64,000 nt of DNA, taken from Paenibacillus bovis. GTDB taxonomy: Bacteria; Bacillota; Bacilli; Paenibacillales; Paenibacillaceae. The notes under the pieces were generated by a model. The model made no database searches. It was not told the DNA's origin and saw only the letters and a program-made list of their open reading frames with translations. The translations under genes were made by a program, and so were the position numbers. Positions within the stretch are counted from its first letter, which is position 1; each line of letters opens with the position of its first letter. Positions 17,725 through 27,679 of the stretch are shown piece after piece. The stretch lies in contig NZ_CP013023.1 of the NCBI RefSeq assembly GCF_001421015.2, forward strand, positions 3,465,501 to 3,529,500, in the 5' to 3' direction.

Positions 17725-19137
17725 TTACTCCCATGCGGTCACGATCTCGCGCTTGCGTTCTTCCAGCAGCTGCTCCTTGTCATCGCGGTAGAACAGATTA
17801 TACGTGTCAAAAGGAATTATGCGTCCGTCCGGATGCACGATATGTACACAGGACTTTTTCACCGAACGCACATCGAAATTATATGCGTCGAGGAACTGCA
17901 TAATAATCACGCGGAAAACATTATCATAGTTAATCTGCTTGGGTACAGCGGCCAGCGGCAGGCAGCAGAGCAGGCTTTTTAGAGACAGTGCCGAGGAGAT
18001 CGGCGAATGTCCGGTAGACAGCAGTTCGAACAGTTTGCCCCGGATCACCGGATCATTCTCGAACACAATCGTATTGCTATCTCCTTCCAGCAGCACTTCC
18101 GGCTCGATCATGCGGGTCAGCGGCAGTACCTGCTTACCCAGTTTTAATGCATAGCCCATTGCCAGACAATCGGGATGGCAGGGTACCGGCAGAATATCAT
18201 TTTCGTTAAATACACCGGACTGGTCGATAATCATCTGACGTACTTCACTCACGGTCAGACGATCTGTGGATGGATCATAACCTTCCAGCCGGCCTGCTGC
18301 CTGAATAGGTTGAATCGTGACACCGCGTACTGCGCGCTGCTTCAGTCCATATTGAATGATTTTGCCGATTTCCTGATCATTCAGTCCTTTTTTCAGGGTG
18401 ACGACCAGTGTAGTCGACAGATTAAATTCATTCAGGTGACGAATTGCATCTTCGCGAATCCGGCGCACATCCGCACCGCGCAGCTCTTTCAGTACCGATG
18501 CTTCAAAGCTGTCGAATTGCAAATAAATCTCGAATCCCGGCATATAACTCGCTAACCGTCTGGTAAATTCCCGATCCTGGGCTATTCGAACACCATTGGT
18601 ATTCAGCATAATATGCTTGATCGGACGGCTTTTGCACATCTCCAGAATTTCGAAAAAGTCCGGATGCGTCGTCGGCTCTCCGCCGCTAATCTGTACAATA
18701 TCAGGCTCGCCTTCATTCTCTACAATCCGGTCGAGCATAAAAGCGATCTGTTCCAGTGAGCGATACGATGTACGATGCGGTGAAGATTCGGCAAAACAGA
18801 TCGGGCATTTCATATTACAATGATCTGTGATCTCCAGCAGAGTCAGACAGCTATGCTGCTCGTGATCCGGGCAAAGTCCACAATCGTAGGGACAGCCGTA
18901 TTTGATCGGTGTATTCCAGACCTGCGGCATTTCAGAAGGTTTAACAAATTCACGAGTACGGTGATAATACTCTACATCGGTCGAGATCAGTACCTTTTCC
19001 GGTCCATGTACAAGGCAGCGCTTGACCATATAAATGCGGCCATTTTCCTCAATAATCTTGGCTTCTGCCTTGCGATAGCAGGTCGAACAGATACTGTTGG
19101 TCAACTCATGATAGAGGTAAGGCCGATTTTTGGGCAT
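17725..19137 (-). CDS. Radical SAM protein of the MJ0619/Tes type
   Basis: A 470-residue radical SAM enzyme. The N-terminus has a rubredoxin-like metal site (Cys17, Cys20, Cys41, His44), then an auxiliary cluster motif GCPYDCGLCPDHEQHSC (Cys82, 86, 89, 97), then the SAM cluster CNMKCPIC (Cys107, 111, 114) and GGEPT at 152-156. More cysteines near the C-terminus (CHPDC, LLCC) suggest further clusters. This architecture is that of the MJ0619 family, which includes the archaeal tetraether lipid synthase Tes that joins lipid chains by C-C bonds (recalled, not searched). The start is the ATG at 19137, with AAAGGAG upstream. Last gene of a three-gene operon with an Lgt-like membrane protein; substrate unknown. 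Confidence 0.85.
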   Translation of the reverse strand: MPKNRPYLYHELTNSICSTCYRKAEAKIIEENGRIYMVKRCLVHGPEKVLISTDVEYYHRTREFVKPSEMPQVWNTPIKYGCPYDCGLCPDHEQHSCLTLLEITDHCNMKCPICFAESSPHRTSYRSLEQIAFMLDRIVENEGEPDIVQISGGEPTTHPDFFEILEMCKSRPIKHIMLNTNGVRIAQDREFTRRLASYMPGFEIYLQFDSFEASVLKELRGADVRRIREDAIRHLNEFNLSTTLVVTLKKGLNDQEIGKIIQYGLKQRAVRGVTIQPIQAAGRLEGYDPSTDRLTVSEVRQMIIDQSGVFNENDILPVPCHPDCLAMGYALKLGKQVLPLTRMIEPEVLLEGDSNTIVFENDPVIRGKLFELLSTGHSPISSALSLKSLLCCLPLAAVPKQINYDNVFRVIIMQFLDAYNFDVRSVKKSCVHIVHPDGRIIPFDTYNLFYRDDKEQLLEERKREIVTAWE

Positions 19138-19225
19138 GTGATTGCTCCTTTTGTCTGAATAAAATATGTATACATTCATAATAAGGTCGGTGAATGCTGT
19201 AACGTAGTTAGCTTGGTCATCGATG

Positions 19226-20020
19226 TCAGCCCGAATAGTCTGCAGTCACTGCTCTTCGCTGCTGCGGTCCTTTGCCGAATAATAACCAGCCATAATAGAT
19301 TAATCCCGCCAGGCAGGCGAGCTGGATATTGTTCAGTCCCAGGTACGGATGAAGCGTTGGCTTGATAAATTCGATCATGAACCGGAACAACAAATAGCCA
19401 GTCATAAACCACTGGAACATACGTCCGGATACATAGCCTCTGCCTGCGACCCCCGTCTGTCCGCGACTCTGACGGTATAATGGAACCAGCAAAATCGCAA
19501 GCATCATCAGAAATCCCATCTCATACAGCTGCGTCGGGTGTCGCAGAATACCATCTCCAAAATCAACCCCGGTCGCCCATGTAGTAGCGATTCCGTAGGT
19601 ATGGTCATCGAGCCCGGTCAGAAAACATCCAATGCGGCCAATCGCGATTCCCAGAATCAGCGGATACACAAAATCATCTCCGGTGGAATTTTTCCAGCCG
19701 ACCAGTCGTTTGGTCAGCTCTACCCCGATCAGACCGCCCAGCAGGCCGCCGACAATTGTTTTGCCTCCCCAGAGAAAATGTCCCTGACTCAGCTGCGCCC
19801 AGGTCGCTGTCGGATCTTCCAGCCAGAACAACAGCTTGGCACCCAGCGCTGCACCCAGAATCGTTCCGGCGAGAATCTGCAGACTCACCAGCTTGCTCAT
19901 GTCGCTTGGACGCCGTGTCCATAGATATACACGGAATCCGATAAAATAGGACAGCGTCTCAAACAGTACATGCGGATGAATCCGCCATGAACCGATATGT
20001 AGATAAACCGGGAACTCCAT
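19226..20020 (-). CDS. Lgt-like prolipoprotein diacylglyceryl transferase paralogue, altered active site
   Basis: A 264-residue, seven-helix membrane protein of the Lgt family, which normally transfers diacylglycerol from phosphatidylglycerol to lipoprotein cysteines. Family landmarks are GGLLGGLIG, GRIGCF (128-133) and RHPTQLYE (160-167). Two key positions differ from catalytic Lgt: GGKTIVGG has Val where the essential His sits, and GRIGCFLTG has Cys for the conserved Asn of GRxGNF. It may therefore act on a different lipid or acceptor. The ATG at 20020 has GGAGGAG seven bases upstream. It sits between a zinc-finger membrane protein and the radical SAM gene. Confidence 0.85.
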   Translation of the reverse strand: MEFPVYLHIGSWRIHPHVLFETLSYFIGFRVYLWTRRPSDMSKLVSLQILAGTILGAALGAKLLFWLEDPTATWAQLSQGHFLWGGKTIVGGLLGGLIGVELTKRLVGWKNSTGDDFVYPLILGIAIGRIGCFLTGLDDHTYGIATTWATGVDFGDGILRHPTQLYEMGFLMMLAILLVPLYRQSRGQTGVAGRGYVSGRMFQWFMTGYLLFRFMIEFIKPTLHPYLGLNNIQLACLAGLIYYGWLLFGKGPQQRRAVTADYSG

Positions 20021-20043
20021 GCTTCTCCTCCTTTTGCTTTCTG

Positions 20044-20334
20044 TTACATGCCCATTAGCATGGCTCCACACATCGCAAGCAGCAGCAGGGTAAGTCCTCC
20101 TATAGCTGCGAGAATCGGTACAATCACTTGCAGGAACCAATTGAATTTGCGAGGCTGTGGTCCATCGGGATTCGGACGCTGAAAACGTGGATTCACCGGA
20201 ATATCCGCATCACAGTTGACCTGGCAGGCATCCATCTGCGGATTATAGCATTCCTCGCACAGTGGCTTGCTGCAGCGCGAGCACTGATGTGTAGCTATAC
20301 GTTCCTTATGATTTTTGCAATAGAAATTTGCCAT
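20044..20334 (-). CDS. B-box-like zinc-finger membrane protein
   Basis: A 96-residue protein with an N-terminal treble-clef/B-box-like zinc finger (Cys6, His9, Cys18, Cys21, Cys26, Cys29, and possibly Cys37 and Cys41), a Pro-rich linker (NPDGPQPRKFNW) and one C-terminal transmembrane helix (about residues 67-95). The ATG at 20334 follows GGAGGTGGGGGT. It is the first gene of the operon, 23 bases before the Lgt-like gene. It could be a membrane adaptor that recruits the radical SAM enzyme; this is inference from order and topology. Confidence 0.8.
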   Translation of the reverse strand: MANFYCKNHKERIATHQCSRCSKPLCEECYNPQMDACQVNCDADIPVNPRFQRPNPDGPQPRKFNWFLQVIVPILAAIGGLTLLLLAMCGAMLMGM

Positions 20335-20454
20335 ACCCCCACCTCCATCGTTATTTATTTCCATTGTATACGCTAACAAATATTCCGACTACTTTTGATT
20401 GCAAACAATGTTTTGTCTTGTCTGAACAAACTGGATTGGCAAGAGATATAGCAT

Positions 20455-20491
20455 AAAAAGAGTGCTGAGAATAGTCTACATCTCAGCACTC
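20455..20491 (-). terminator. Terminator of the secreted stalk-domain gene
   Basis: Perfect stem GAGTGCTGAGA/TCTCAGCACTC followed on the minus strand by TTTTT. Confidence 0.9.
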
Positions 20492-20576
20492 TCTATTTCA
20501 CAGTCGGTATAGTCCATTAATTATTTTCACAAATCAGGCTAATTGTATTCATTTATCCAGTGACTCATACACATTC

Positions 20577-22571
20577 CTAAATACTGAATATTTCGTATAC
20601 CACACCGTCACCAAAGCCCAGCATATCCAGCGAATTGCCGCTAATATAAGACCAGACTTCGATAACATGACCATCCTGTCTGGATACTTCCTTACGATCC
20701 GGTTCGCCCCACGCAAATAATACCTGCTGCTTGGTCATTCCACGGACTACTTCTCCATTCTGGATATGTGTCCAGGTCGACGCGGACCAGTTGTATTTAC
20801 TGGACGGACTGTACGTAAAGAACTGGCTGGAATCGGACAGTAGCTCGGTAATCTCATTGGCAGTCATCTGATCGCTTGGATAGTCCTTGCCATTGGCACC
20901 GCGGAAATGAACAACAAATCGGGTGCGGTTATACGGATCTTTCTCTGCGTTAATGTCTGCAATCGTTACTTTGCTGAATCGGTCACCCGCTCCGCTATAG
21001 CCATTAATCCAATATGATTTACCAAGCAGTCGTGTCAGATTACCAATCTCTCCCTGTTTGATCAGACGCTGTGTATCTGCTGATTGTACGGTCACTTTGG
21101 AGCCATTTACATTTAGTACCGCCTGTTTGTAACGGGCATCCCAGCTGACCTTGGCTGATGAAGCAATGCTCGTCAGCAGCGCTGCTGGGAACACGGTCTG
21201 TCCATCAGCGATCTGTACTTTGCCTTTCATGGTAACAGGTTGATCGTTGATTTTGGCTGCTGCACTATTTTTGTTCAGGACGATCCGGTCTTTGCCCCAT
21301 GTGATTGCAAATTGATTACCATTAACGGCTACGGAGGCACCGAGTGCCTTGAATACGCTCTGTACCGGCAGATAGACGATACCATCAATGAGCAAAGCAC
21401 CGGTCAATGCTTCTTCGGATGCGCCATTTAGTGTAGCCTGCGCAGTACGCCCGTCTGCGTTCAGGGTAACTGCAGCGCCGCCGATCGCTTTTACTTTCAG
21501 ACTGCCATCGGACAGCACTTCGGCGATCTGTGGCGGGTCCACCTTGAGTTCTTCTGACTGTGCCGGGCGGCTGCTTATATAGCCATTGGAATATACTTCC
21601 TGTACCTGTGCTTCAATTTTGTCTCCTACAGCAGCATCGGTTTTAGAGAGTACTAACTTCAATTCCATGATAGAAGGTACATTAAATGCAGTTACATTTT
21701 GCCGGTTATCCAGTACCCAGGAGCCGTCGTTGCGCCGGGCATAAATGCCTTCCGGTCCATAGGTGACTTCACGGATATCACTCAGCTCGGTCAGCTGCTC
21801 GGGAGCAAATCCGGATGCCCGGCTGCAGGACCAGACAGTTCCGTCCTTTTTCACTACCAGCAGGGTACGGCTACTGCCCTGCCAGGCCATAGAGACAGCA
21901 TCCTGCGCAATTACTTTTGGCGACTCTTCGGCTAGCAGATCATGTAATGTTACACTGCCATCGCTGCGCAGTACGGCGAGTGCAACTCCATCCTGCCTGA
22001 TCGAGACGGCATCAGGATAATTGCCGATTCTGCGGCCAAGTCCGCTTTCGGAAGATTTGTAGTAAAAGACATCTCCCGAATTTTTCAGCGCCGCATAGGA
22101 ATCTTCGAACCCGTCGATCAACTTGATATTATTCGGCGGAGTATCCAGTCGATGGGAATCCGCCAGCCTGATTTTTCCATCGCGTCCGAGGATGATACCG
22201 TTGCCGGCTACCTGTGCAGCATTGTTTACTCCGTCGACGATCTCTGTTTTTCCGGTAACGGTATCCCAGCTCATTACCTGTCCGCCTTCGGTCCAGCCGT
22301 AGAAATGGTTATTGGTCCCTTTGGTAATACCTTTAAAATTGTACTGGGAATGCCATGGTCCCTTGATTGATTTGGCCCATATGGAGCCGTCGGACAGCAG
22401 ATAATTGTCTCCGTCTATCACGGCTACAATGCTCAGATTGGAAGATGTGGTATCCGCCGCCGCAACGGATAAGACCGGCATCCATGGCAGCACAACAGAA
22501 CCTGCCACCAGTGTCAGGCTCAGAGCGGAAGAGACCGCCAGATGATGAATCATTCTTTTTCTCTCTGTCAT
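20577..22571 (-). CDS. Secreted protein with RCC1-like repeats and a copper-amine-oxidase-N stalk domain
   Basis: A 664-residue exported protein. The signal peptide spans about residues 1-39 (cleavage near SVAAA). Residues about 45-300 contain repeated short beta blades resembling RCC1/propeller repeats (DGSIWAK, GTVWSC, NDGSWVLD). A stalk domain of the copper amine oxidase N type follows (YLPVQSVFKALGASV and VFPAALLTSIA). The C-terminal part carries GMTKQQVLFAWGEPDR, a BamE/SmpA-like motif common in Paenibacillus surface proteins. AAGGGG precedes the ATG. No sortase or SLH anchor is seen. Function unknown; likely a cell-envelope protein. Confidence 0.8.
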   Translation of the reverse strand: MTERKRMIHHLAVSSALSLTLVAGSVVLPWMPVLSVAAADTTSSNLSIVAVIDGDNYLLSDGSIWAKSIKGPWHSQYNFKGITKGTNNHFYGWTEGGQVMSWDTVTGKTEIVDGVNNAAQVAGNGIILGRDGKIRLADSHRLDTPPNNIKLIDGFEDSYAALKNSGDVFYYKSSESGLGRRIGNYPDAVSIRQDGVALAVLRSDGSVTLHDLLAEESPKVIAQDAVSMAWQGSSRTLLVVKKDGTVWSCSRASGFAPEQLTELSDIREVTYGPEGIYARRNDGSWVLDNRQNVTAFNVPSIMELKLVLSKTDAAVGDKIEAQVQEVYSNGYISSRPAQSEELKVDPPQIAEVLSDGSLKVKAIGGAAVTLNADGRTAQATLNGASEEALTGALLIDGIVYLPVQSVFKALGASVAVNGNQFAITWGKDRIVLNKNSAAAKINDQPVTMKGKVQIADGQTVFPAALLTSIASSAKVSWDARYKQAVLNVNGSKVTVQSADTQRLIKQGEIGNLTRLLGKSYWINGYSGAGDRFSKVTIADINAEKDPYNRTRFVVHFRGANGKDYPSDQMTANEITELLSDSSQFFTYSPSSKYNWSASTWTHIQNGEVVRGMTKQQVLFAWGEPDRKEVSRQDGHVIEVWSYISGNSLDMLGFGDGVVYEIFSI

Positions 22572-22733
22572 AAATGTATTGTTCCCCTTTTTCTATAGTG
22601 ACCGGCTTATGTACATCCCAGGTCTCCGGCATCCTGCCTTATATGTAAAAGAATAGTGTACCTTCTTATTATCGCTTGAACGACAGCATTTATGAATACA
22701 TGATGTGTAATTGAAGACGGATTAAAACAAGGC

Positions 22734-22793
22734 AAAAAGCACTCCCGTCTGTCAATTAGATAGCCTCACAGGACACTGACAGTTTGGGAGTGC
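22734..22793 (-). terminator. Terminator after the P450 fusion gene
   Basis: Stem GCACTCCC/GGGAGTGC with an inner CTGTCA/TGACAG pairing, T-run TTTTT on the minus strand. Confidence 0.85.
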
Positions 22794-22930
22794 GATAGCA
22801 CTTTTTGATAATCTTTTCGATAATTCTATTTACTTGTTCTTTTTGATAGCCTGGATAGCTAGTTTAGATAGCTGATACAGATGATCCCAGACTCGATTAT
22901 TTTATACTTGTATTTATTCTTATCCCCATA

Positions 22931-25900
22931 TTAAATACCCGTCCATACATCTTTCACATAACGCCCATTCTGCTGAAGCTCCCCGAGCCACTGTTCCGCC
23001 TGCTCGGCACTCGCCTGATGTACATCGCTATACATCTCCTGCAGCGCCTTTTCCACATCCGGTGCCATCTTATTGCCGTCACCGCAAATGTAGAGTTTGG
23101 CACTCTCATCGAGCAGACCGATCAATTCCTCTGCATGTTCACGCATCATATCCTGCACATACTGCTTGTGATTTGGCTCCTGACGGGAAAAGGCCGTATA
23201 TAGCTTTACAATACCCTCATTCGCATAACGCTGCAGTTCATCCCGGTACAGATAATCCTTGTCGGGTGTGCGGCAGCCAAAGTATAATCTGGCTTCGCCA
23301 AGTGCTGTTCCCTGCTGCTGCATATGATGACGTGCCTGCAGGAAGCCGCGGAATGGCGCTACTCCGGTACCCGGTCCAACCATAATCATAGGCGATTGCG
23401 GATCTTCTGGCAGATCAAAGCCGGAACGCGGAGAACGGATAAACATCAATACCGTGTCTCCCTTTTTCAATTCGGACAGATAGCTGGTCGCTATGCCATA
23501 GTATTCTCCTTTGCCGCTACGTGCAGGACCGGCGATTACACTAACCGTAATGCTGGCACGATCCGGCTGTACAGCTGGCGAGCTGGAGATGGAATAATAC
23601 CGAGGCTTCAATGCCGGCAGCAGTCCAAGGAACTGCTCAAACGACATTTCACAGGACATATATTCATCCATCAGATCAAGCAGAGTCACCCGTTTTTGTA
23701 AAATCTCGCGATGATACGTCTCGTTATCCAGCAGCGCCTCCAGCTCTTTGCGATGCGGCGGACACTGGTTATTGTCGGCCATTGCCCGAATCTGGGCGCG
23801 GGTCGCTACATCCTGCAGCTCAACGCTGAGTGTGAGCAGTTCCATAATCGATACCGGACGATCCAGCGGCAGATAAGCCGCGCTGCTGCCCTGGCCGGTA
23901 ATGCGGATACGCTCTCCGCCATCCATGCGGAATCGGCGAAGTACACGCTGTACGAGCGATTGCGGATTGCGCGGGATAATCCCCATATGATCGCCTTCGT
24001 GGTACGTCTCACCCGGTGGCAGGGCAATCTCCAGATGCAGTGTGCTGCGCCCGCTGTCCGGCTGCTGCAGCTCATAGGCTTCCGCAATCTCGCATTCTAC
24101 TGCATTATAATTACGCACGAGCGGACTGCCGACCGGCGAATTAACGAACTGTACCTGAATAGCATTTTCTTTTTTCAATTCCTGTTCATTGATCTCTACA
24201 TTGAAAATCTTGAACAGCTCCGGCCACAGTTCACTTCTCCACTCGTCCAGCTGCATTTCAAAATCTCCGCTCGCATCACCTTCACCACGGCGGAAAATAC
24301 GCTCGGCGCCTTTTTGCTCCAGCAGCTCATCAATCAGCTTGGGAATACGCTGATACGTACTCGCCCAGTTATGGTCGCCGCAACCGAAGACCACGTATTT
24401 TACACCTTTGCAGCTGCTGCTATCAGCATTTTGCAGCCAGTTGACGAATTTCTCCGCATTGCTGGTCGGCTGACCATTGTACGAAGAAGCCACGATCATC
24501 AGTACGCCTTCCTGCGGCAGATTGCCCGCATAATCATCCAAAGGTGCAGCAGATGTCTCGAATCCGTACGTTTTTCCGCCTTCTTCCAGTTCTCTCGCTA
24601 CCGCTTCGGAGGTACCCAGATTGGAGCCGTACAGAGCGAGCAGCGGAGTATCATGCTTTTGAACCGCTTGGGACACTTCGGGCTCGTTCTGCTGTTCTGT
24701 ACCTTCGGTACCAGGAATCGCTACGGCGACGCGGGCAGTACGCGGATGTACCTTCATACGGAATCCGTCCGGCTTCAGCGTCAGGGCCTCACGGATCTTG
24801 AGCTGATACTGCTCGGCATCCTCGAATTCAAAATGCTTGACCAGCATACCGAGCACCAGTGTCGCTTCATACATGGCGAACTGCTGACCAATACAAGCAC
24901 GCATCCCATGTCCAAATGGCTTGTACGCATACTCCGGAATCTGAGATTCGTCTTCAAATCGTTCCGGTTCAAAGGCTTCTGCATTGTCACCCCAAACTTC
25001 CCGGTTACGATGCAGAGAAGGACTGATGATGTTGACGCTTTGCCCTTTTTGCAGCGGATACTGGCCTGCCAGTATCGTATCTTCCTTGGCCATCCGGGAA
25101 AAGGCTGGTGCCGTCGGCCACAGACGCAGCGCTTCTCGCAGAATCATGCGGATATATTTCAGATCACGTACCTGTTTGTAGCCCGGTATAGGGTCAGCCA
25201 GTACACGATCCACTTCGGCACGTGCCTTTTCCAGCTTGTCGGGATTGTTGAGCAGGAAATACAGGGCAAAAGACAATAGTCCACTCGTCGTCTCATGACC
25301 GGCGATCAGAAAGGTAATCATCTGATAGCGGATATTCTCATCCGGCAGCTTATCTCCGGTCTCCGGATCAACGCCGTTTAGCATCCGACTGAGCAAATCA
25401 TTTTCTCCATGATCTCCATTTTCCTTGCGCTGCTCAATAAGGCCGTCCGCCACTTCGAACATATAGTCGATATTTTTCTGGAATTCGCGCTTTTTGTGAA
25501 GTGCCAGCTTGTTCTGAATCTCCAGCCGATGCCCCTGGTTCATCGCTTCATCCAATGCCTCGACCATACTCTCTACAAAAGGATGAGGTTCCTGACTGTA
25601 AAAGCTGTTAAATCGGTAATTGAACGCACACAGTCCAATTGTATCCAGTGTCAGCCGGGTCATATCATCCGGCACTTCGACCGGCTCGTCGCGGTTCAAA
25701 CGTGACCATTTTTGTACCAGCTGAACAGCGATATCGACCATTTTGTCATGATAGTCCTGCATAGCACGCTGACTGAAGCTGGGCATGAGCAGACGATGCG
25801 CTTTACCCCAGTTTGGTTCATTCGTCCAGCTGGTGAACAGACCGTCTCCGGCAAAAGGACGTACCCGTTGCAAAGGACTCCATACATTTTTATCAAATTT

Positions 25901-26092
25901 GGATTCGTCGGACAGCTCTTTGACCAGATGGGGGTCAGATGTATAGATTTCTTCACGGTCCGGAAATTCGAGCTTAATCAGTGGTCCATGTTCATCAAGC
26001 AGTTTCATTACGCTTTCTAACGGATGCTCTGCATCAATCAAAGGCAGGTTGCCGAGTGGTCCAAATGTTTTGGGCTGTGGAATTGTTGACAT
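22931..26092 (-). CDS. Self-sufficient cytochrome P450/NADPH-P450 reductase (CYP102 family)
   Basis: A 1053-residue cytosolic fusion of a P450 heme domain with an FMN/FAD reductase, the P450 BM3 layout, which hydroxylates fatty acids near the omega end using NADPH. The heme ligand is Cys400 in [10 protein letters not shown], the same number as in BM3. AGHETT (264-269) is the oxygen-binding helix, EALR the K-helix motif, and Phe86 matches the BM3 Phe87 that caps the active site. The flavodoxin domain starts near LLALYGSN, and FAD and NADPH sites follow. The ATG at 26092 has GGAGGAG upstream. It follows a TetR gene and a perfect palindrome, matching fatR-cyp102A organisation in Bacillus. Confidence 0.97.
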   Translation of the reverse strand: MSTIPQPKTFGPLGNLPLIDAEHPLESVMKLLDEHGPLIKLEFPDREEIYTSDPHLVKELSDESKFDKNVWSPLQRVRPFAGDGLFTSWTNEPNWGKAHRLLMPSFSQRAMQDYHDKMVDIAVQLVQKWSRLNRDEPVEVPDDMTRLTLDTIGLCAFNYRFNSFYSQEPHPFVESMVEALDEAMNQGHRLEIQNKLALHKKREFQKNIDYMFEVADGLIEQRKENGDHGENDLLSRMLNGVDPETGDKLPDENIRYQMITFLIAGHETTSGLLSFALYFLLNNPDKLEKARAEVDRVLADPIPGYKQVRDLKYIRMILREALRLWPTAPAFSRMAKEDTILAGQYPLQKGQSVNIISPSLHRNREVWGDNAEAFEPERFEDESQIPEYAYKPFGHGMRACIGQQFAMYEATLVLGMLVKHFEFEDAEQYQLKIREALTLKPDGFRMKVHPRTARVAVAIPGTEGTEQQNEPEVSQAVQKHDTPLLALYGSNLGTSEAVARELEEGGKTYGFETSAAPLDDYAGNLPQEGVLMIVASSYNGQPTSNAEKFVNWLQNADSSSCKGVKYVVFGCGDHNWASTYQRIPKLIDELLEQKGAERIFRRGEGDASGDFEMQLDEWRSELWPELFKIFNVEINEQELKKENAIQVQFVNSPVGSPLVRNYNAVECEIAEAYELQQPDSGRSTLHLEIALPPGETYHEGDHMGIIPRNPQSLVQRVLRRFRMDGGERIRITGQGSSAAYLPLDRPVSIMELLTLSVELQDVATRAQIRAMADNNQCPPHRKELEALLDNETYHREILQKRVTLLDLMDEYMSCEMSFEQFLGLLPALKPRYYSISSSPAVQPDRASITVSVIAGPARSGKGEYYGIATSYLSELKKGDTVLMFIRSPRSGFDLPEDPQSPMIMVGPGTGVAPFRGFLQARHHMQQQGTALGEARLYFGCRTPDKDYLYRDELQRYANEGIVKLYTAFSRQEPNHKQYVQDMMREHAEELIGLLDESAKLYICGDGNKMAPDVEKALQEMYSDVHQASAEQAEQWLGELQQNGRYVKDVWTGI

Positions 26093-26162
26093 TATAAATC
26101 TCCTCCTGTCTGGATACGTGGCTATAGCGACAATCAACAGTTGAGAAAGGAATAAGTGATAA

Positions 26163-26180
26163 GGAATGAATATTCATTCC
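26163..26180. promoter_or_regulatory. FatR/Bm3R1-type operator
   Basis: Perfect 18-bp palindrome GGAATGAATATTCATTCC between the TetR stop and the P450 start. It closely matches the Bm3R1 operator of B. megaterium (CGGAATGAACGTTCATTCCG, from memory). Repression would be relieved by fatty acids. Confidence 0.88.
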
Positions 26181-26239
26181 GTTTATAATGCAATAAAAAA
26201 AGATATGACAATTATGATATATCAAAACCAGTTGCTTTT

Positions 26240-26818
26240 TCAATTGTGGACAGCAATCATGTCCCAGCAGCATTGATCCGCCTGCTGAAGCAGCGCGTCA
26301 TCCGTAATAGTAAAGCCAGATGCCATTTTCTGCTTGCATATCCCGAGAAATGCGCCGAATACCATCAGAATCAGTGTATGCGAAGGCAGATTTTTGATCA
26401 TACCCTGCTGCTGACCGTTACGAATAAACCGATCAAAAAAATCCATCAGTTCGTAATATACGTTCAGACTCTGCTCATTTAGCAATCTGAAATAATAATG
26501 CGTATCAATAAAATGCAGCGCATTCAGATCGGTACCGGCAAACTCGGTCAACCGCATAATAATATGGCGAAACTGGGCTCGTGGATCGCCTGTCTGCGGA
26601 AAAGCCTGTTCAAATCCCTCATGCAATCTCGCCAGCCGATCCTGGAATAACGCGTTGACCAGCGCTTCCTTGCTAGAGAAGTAGCGGTAAATAGTGCCTG
26701 CTCCTACACTCGCCCGTTCAGCGATCTCGGGTACAGTTGTACCATCAAAACCTCTCTCGGCAAAAAGCGCGAGTGATGCTTCAACAATCTGTGCCCGCTT
26801 ATCCAGCGTCTTATTCAT
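26240..26818 (-). CDS. fatR: TetR-family repressor of the P450 gene (FatR/Bm3R1-like)
   Basis: A 192-residue TetR regulator. The N-terminal helix-turn-helix is typical (IVEASLALFAERGFDG, then GAGTIYRYFSSKEALVNALF), and the C-terminal part is a helical ligand domain. It lies immediately upstream of the CYP102 gene on the same strand, with the Bm3R1-like operator in the 147-base gap. In Bacillus the equivalent repressor releases DNA on binding unsaturated or branched fatty acids, inducing the P450. AGAGGTG precedes the ATG. The symbol is assigned by context and is less certain than the family. Confidence 0.88.
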   Translation of the reverse strand: MNKTLDKRAQIVEASLALFAERGFDGTTVPEIAERASVGAGTIYRYFSSKEALVNALFQDRLARLHEGFEQAFPQTGDPRAQFRHIIMRLTEFAGTDLNALHFIDTHYYFRLLNEQSLNVYYELMDFFDRFIRNGQQQGMIKNLPSHTLILMVFGAFLGICKQKMASGFTITDDALLQQADQCCWDMIAVHN

Positions 26819-26913
26819 GTATTCACCTCTTTTAAATCGATTATTCCATGTGCACTCTGTTGTGCTCTGTTCACGTTACACTCTTTTTAATTTAATTAGG
26901 GATATCAAAATTC

Positions 26914-27072
26914 TCACAAATCAGTACGGCAATCTATGGCATGATGTGTAATTTGGATAACATCGTCCTGACAGCATTTGGTCTGATAACCAAAAAGTCC
27001 GACTGTGTTTTTATAACCTTCTGTTAAGACACCTAAACCGGTAATTCCAAATCCAAGCCTGAATATATCCAT
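26914..27072 (-). CDS. Possible small protein, 52 residues
   Basis: An open frame beginning MDIFRLGFGITGLGVLTEGY and ending with a Cys/His-containing tail (KCCQDD, ITHHAIDC). AAGGATGAG lies about nine bases before the ATG at 27072, and codon choice looks similar to neighbouring genes. A longer frame reaches 27129. I recognise no family. It may be a real small protein or a chance frame in the roughly 520-base gap between the TetR gene and the DUF896 gene. Confidence 0.35.
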   Translation of the reverse strand: MDIFRLGFGITGLGVLTEGYKNTVGLFGYQTKCCQDDVIQITHHAIDCRTDL

Positions 27073-27212
27073 ACATAAAATCTCATCCTTCCATAGAGCC
27101 AGGCGTTCTCGCGGAATCTGTCTATGCAAATTATAATTTTTTGAAAATTTCTATTTCGTTCACTTGCTATGTAGATTGGGTTGCTGCTTAGGGTAGCCGT
27201 GCAGGCTGCAAC

Positions 27213-27281
27213 AAAAAAAGCATCCCCGTACCCGTATGGATTCCACCTTGCGGTTTATACATACGGGTTTTCAGGGATGCC
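27213..27281 (-). terminator. Terminator of the DUF896 gene
   Basis: GGCATCCC and ACCCGTATG pair with CATACGGGT and GGGGATGC, followed by seven T residues on the minus strand. Confidence 0.88.
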
Positions 27282-27336
27282 GAGTATACCAATGACCTGG
27301 ATCAGTTAGCAGATTGGCTAAATGAGAAGTCATCGT

Positions 27337-27567
27337 TTAATCAATAATAAATCCTTTTTCTTTTTCAGCGCGCAGTTTGTCAGGAGTAACATCATTACCC
27401 ATAGCATCGACTACAGTCAACCGGGAAAATGTGCCAAGTACCTGTCCACGAATCTCACGCAGATACTCCTGACGCAGTACACGCTGTTCTTCTTTTTCTA
27501 CATCGTTCAGGCCGTGTTCGCGCTGTTTTTGGGCAAGTTCATTAATACGAGTTAAGCTTTGGATCAT
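27337..27567 (-). CDS. DUF896 (UPF0291) family protein, YnzC-like
   Basis: A 76-residue helical protein starting MIQSLTRINELAQKQREHGL, the DUF896 hallmark. The family is widespread in Bacillota; the YnzC structure is a two-helix hairpin and its function is not established. The start is the ATG at 27567 with GGAGGT upstream; the longer frame to 27606 lacks a site. The gene stands alone with its own terminator. The yneA-lexA SOS context seen in B. subtilis is absent and I see no LexA box. Confidence 0.9.
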   Translation of the reverse strand: MIQSLTRINELAQKQREHGLNDVEKEEQRVLRQEYLREIRGQVLGTFSRLTVVDAMGNDVTPDKLRAEKEKGFIID

Positions 27568-27679
27568 AATTATACCTCCGTTGTTATGGCAGCTGTTTGC
27601 TGGCATTATTTTAGTTTGATTTTGTGTTTACTGACTTTTTATGCTGCTGCAAAAACTTTGATAATTGATCTTAAATTGT

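Noticed and set aside
23711..25279. Long open frame (522 codons) antisense to the P450 fusion gene
   Set aside because: Composition artefact opposite a strongly supported gene; no domain and no start signal.
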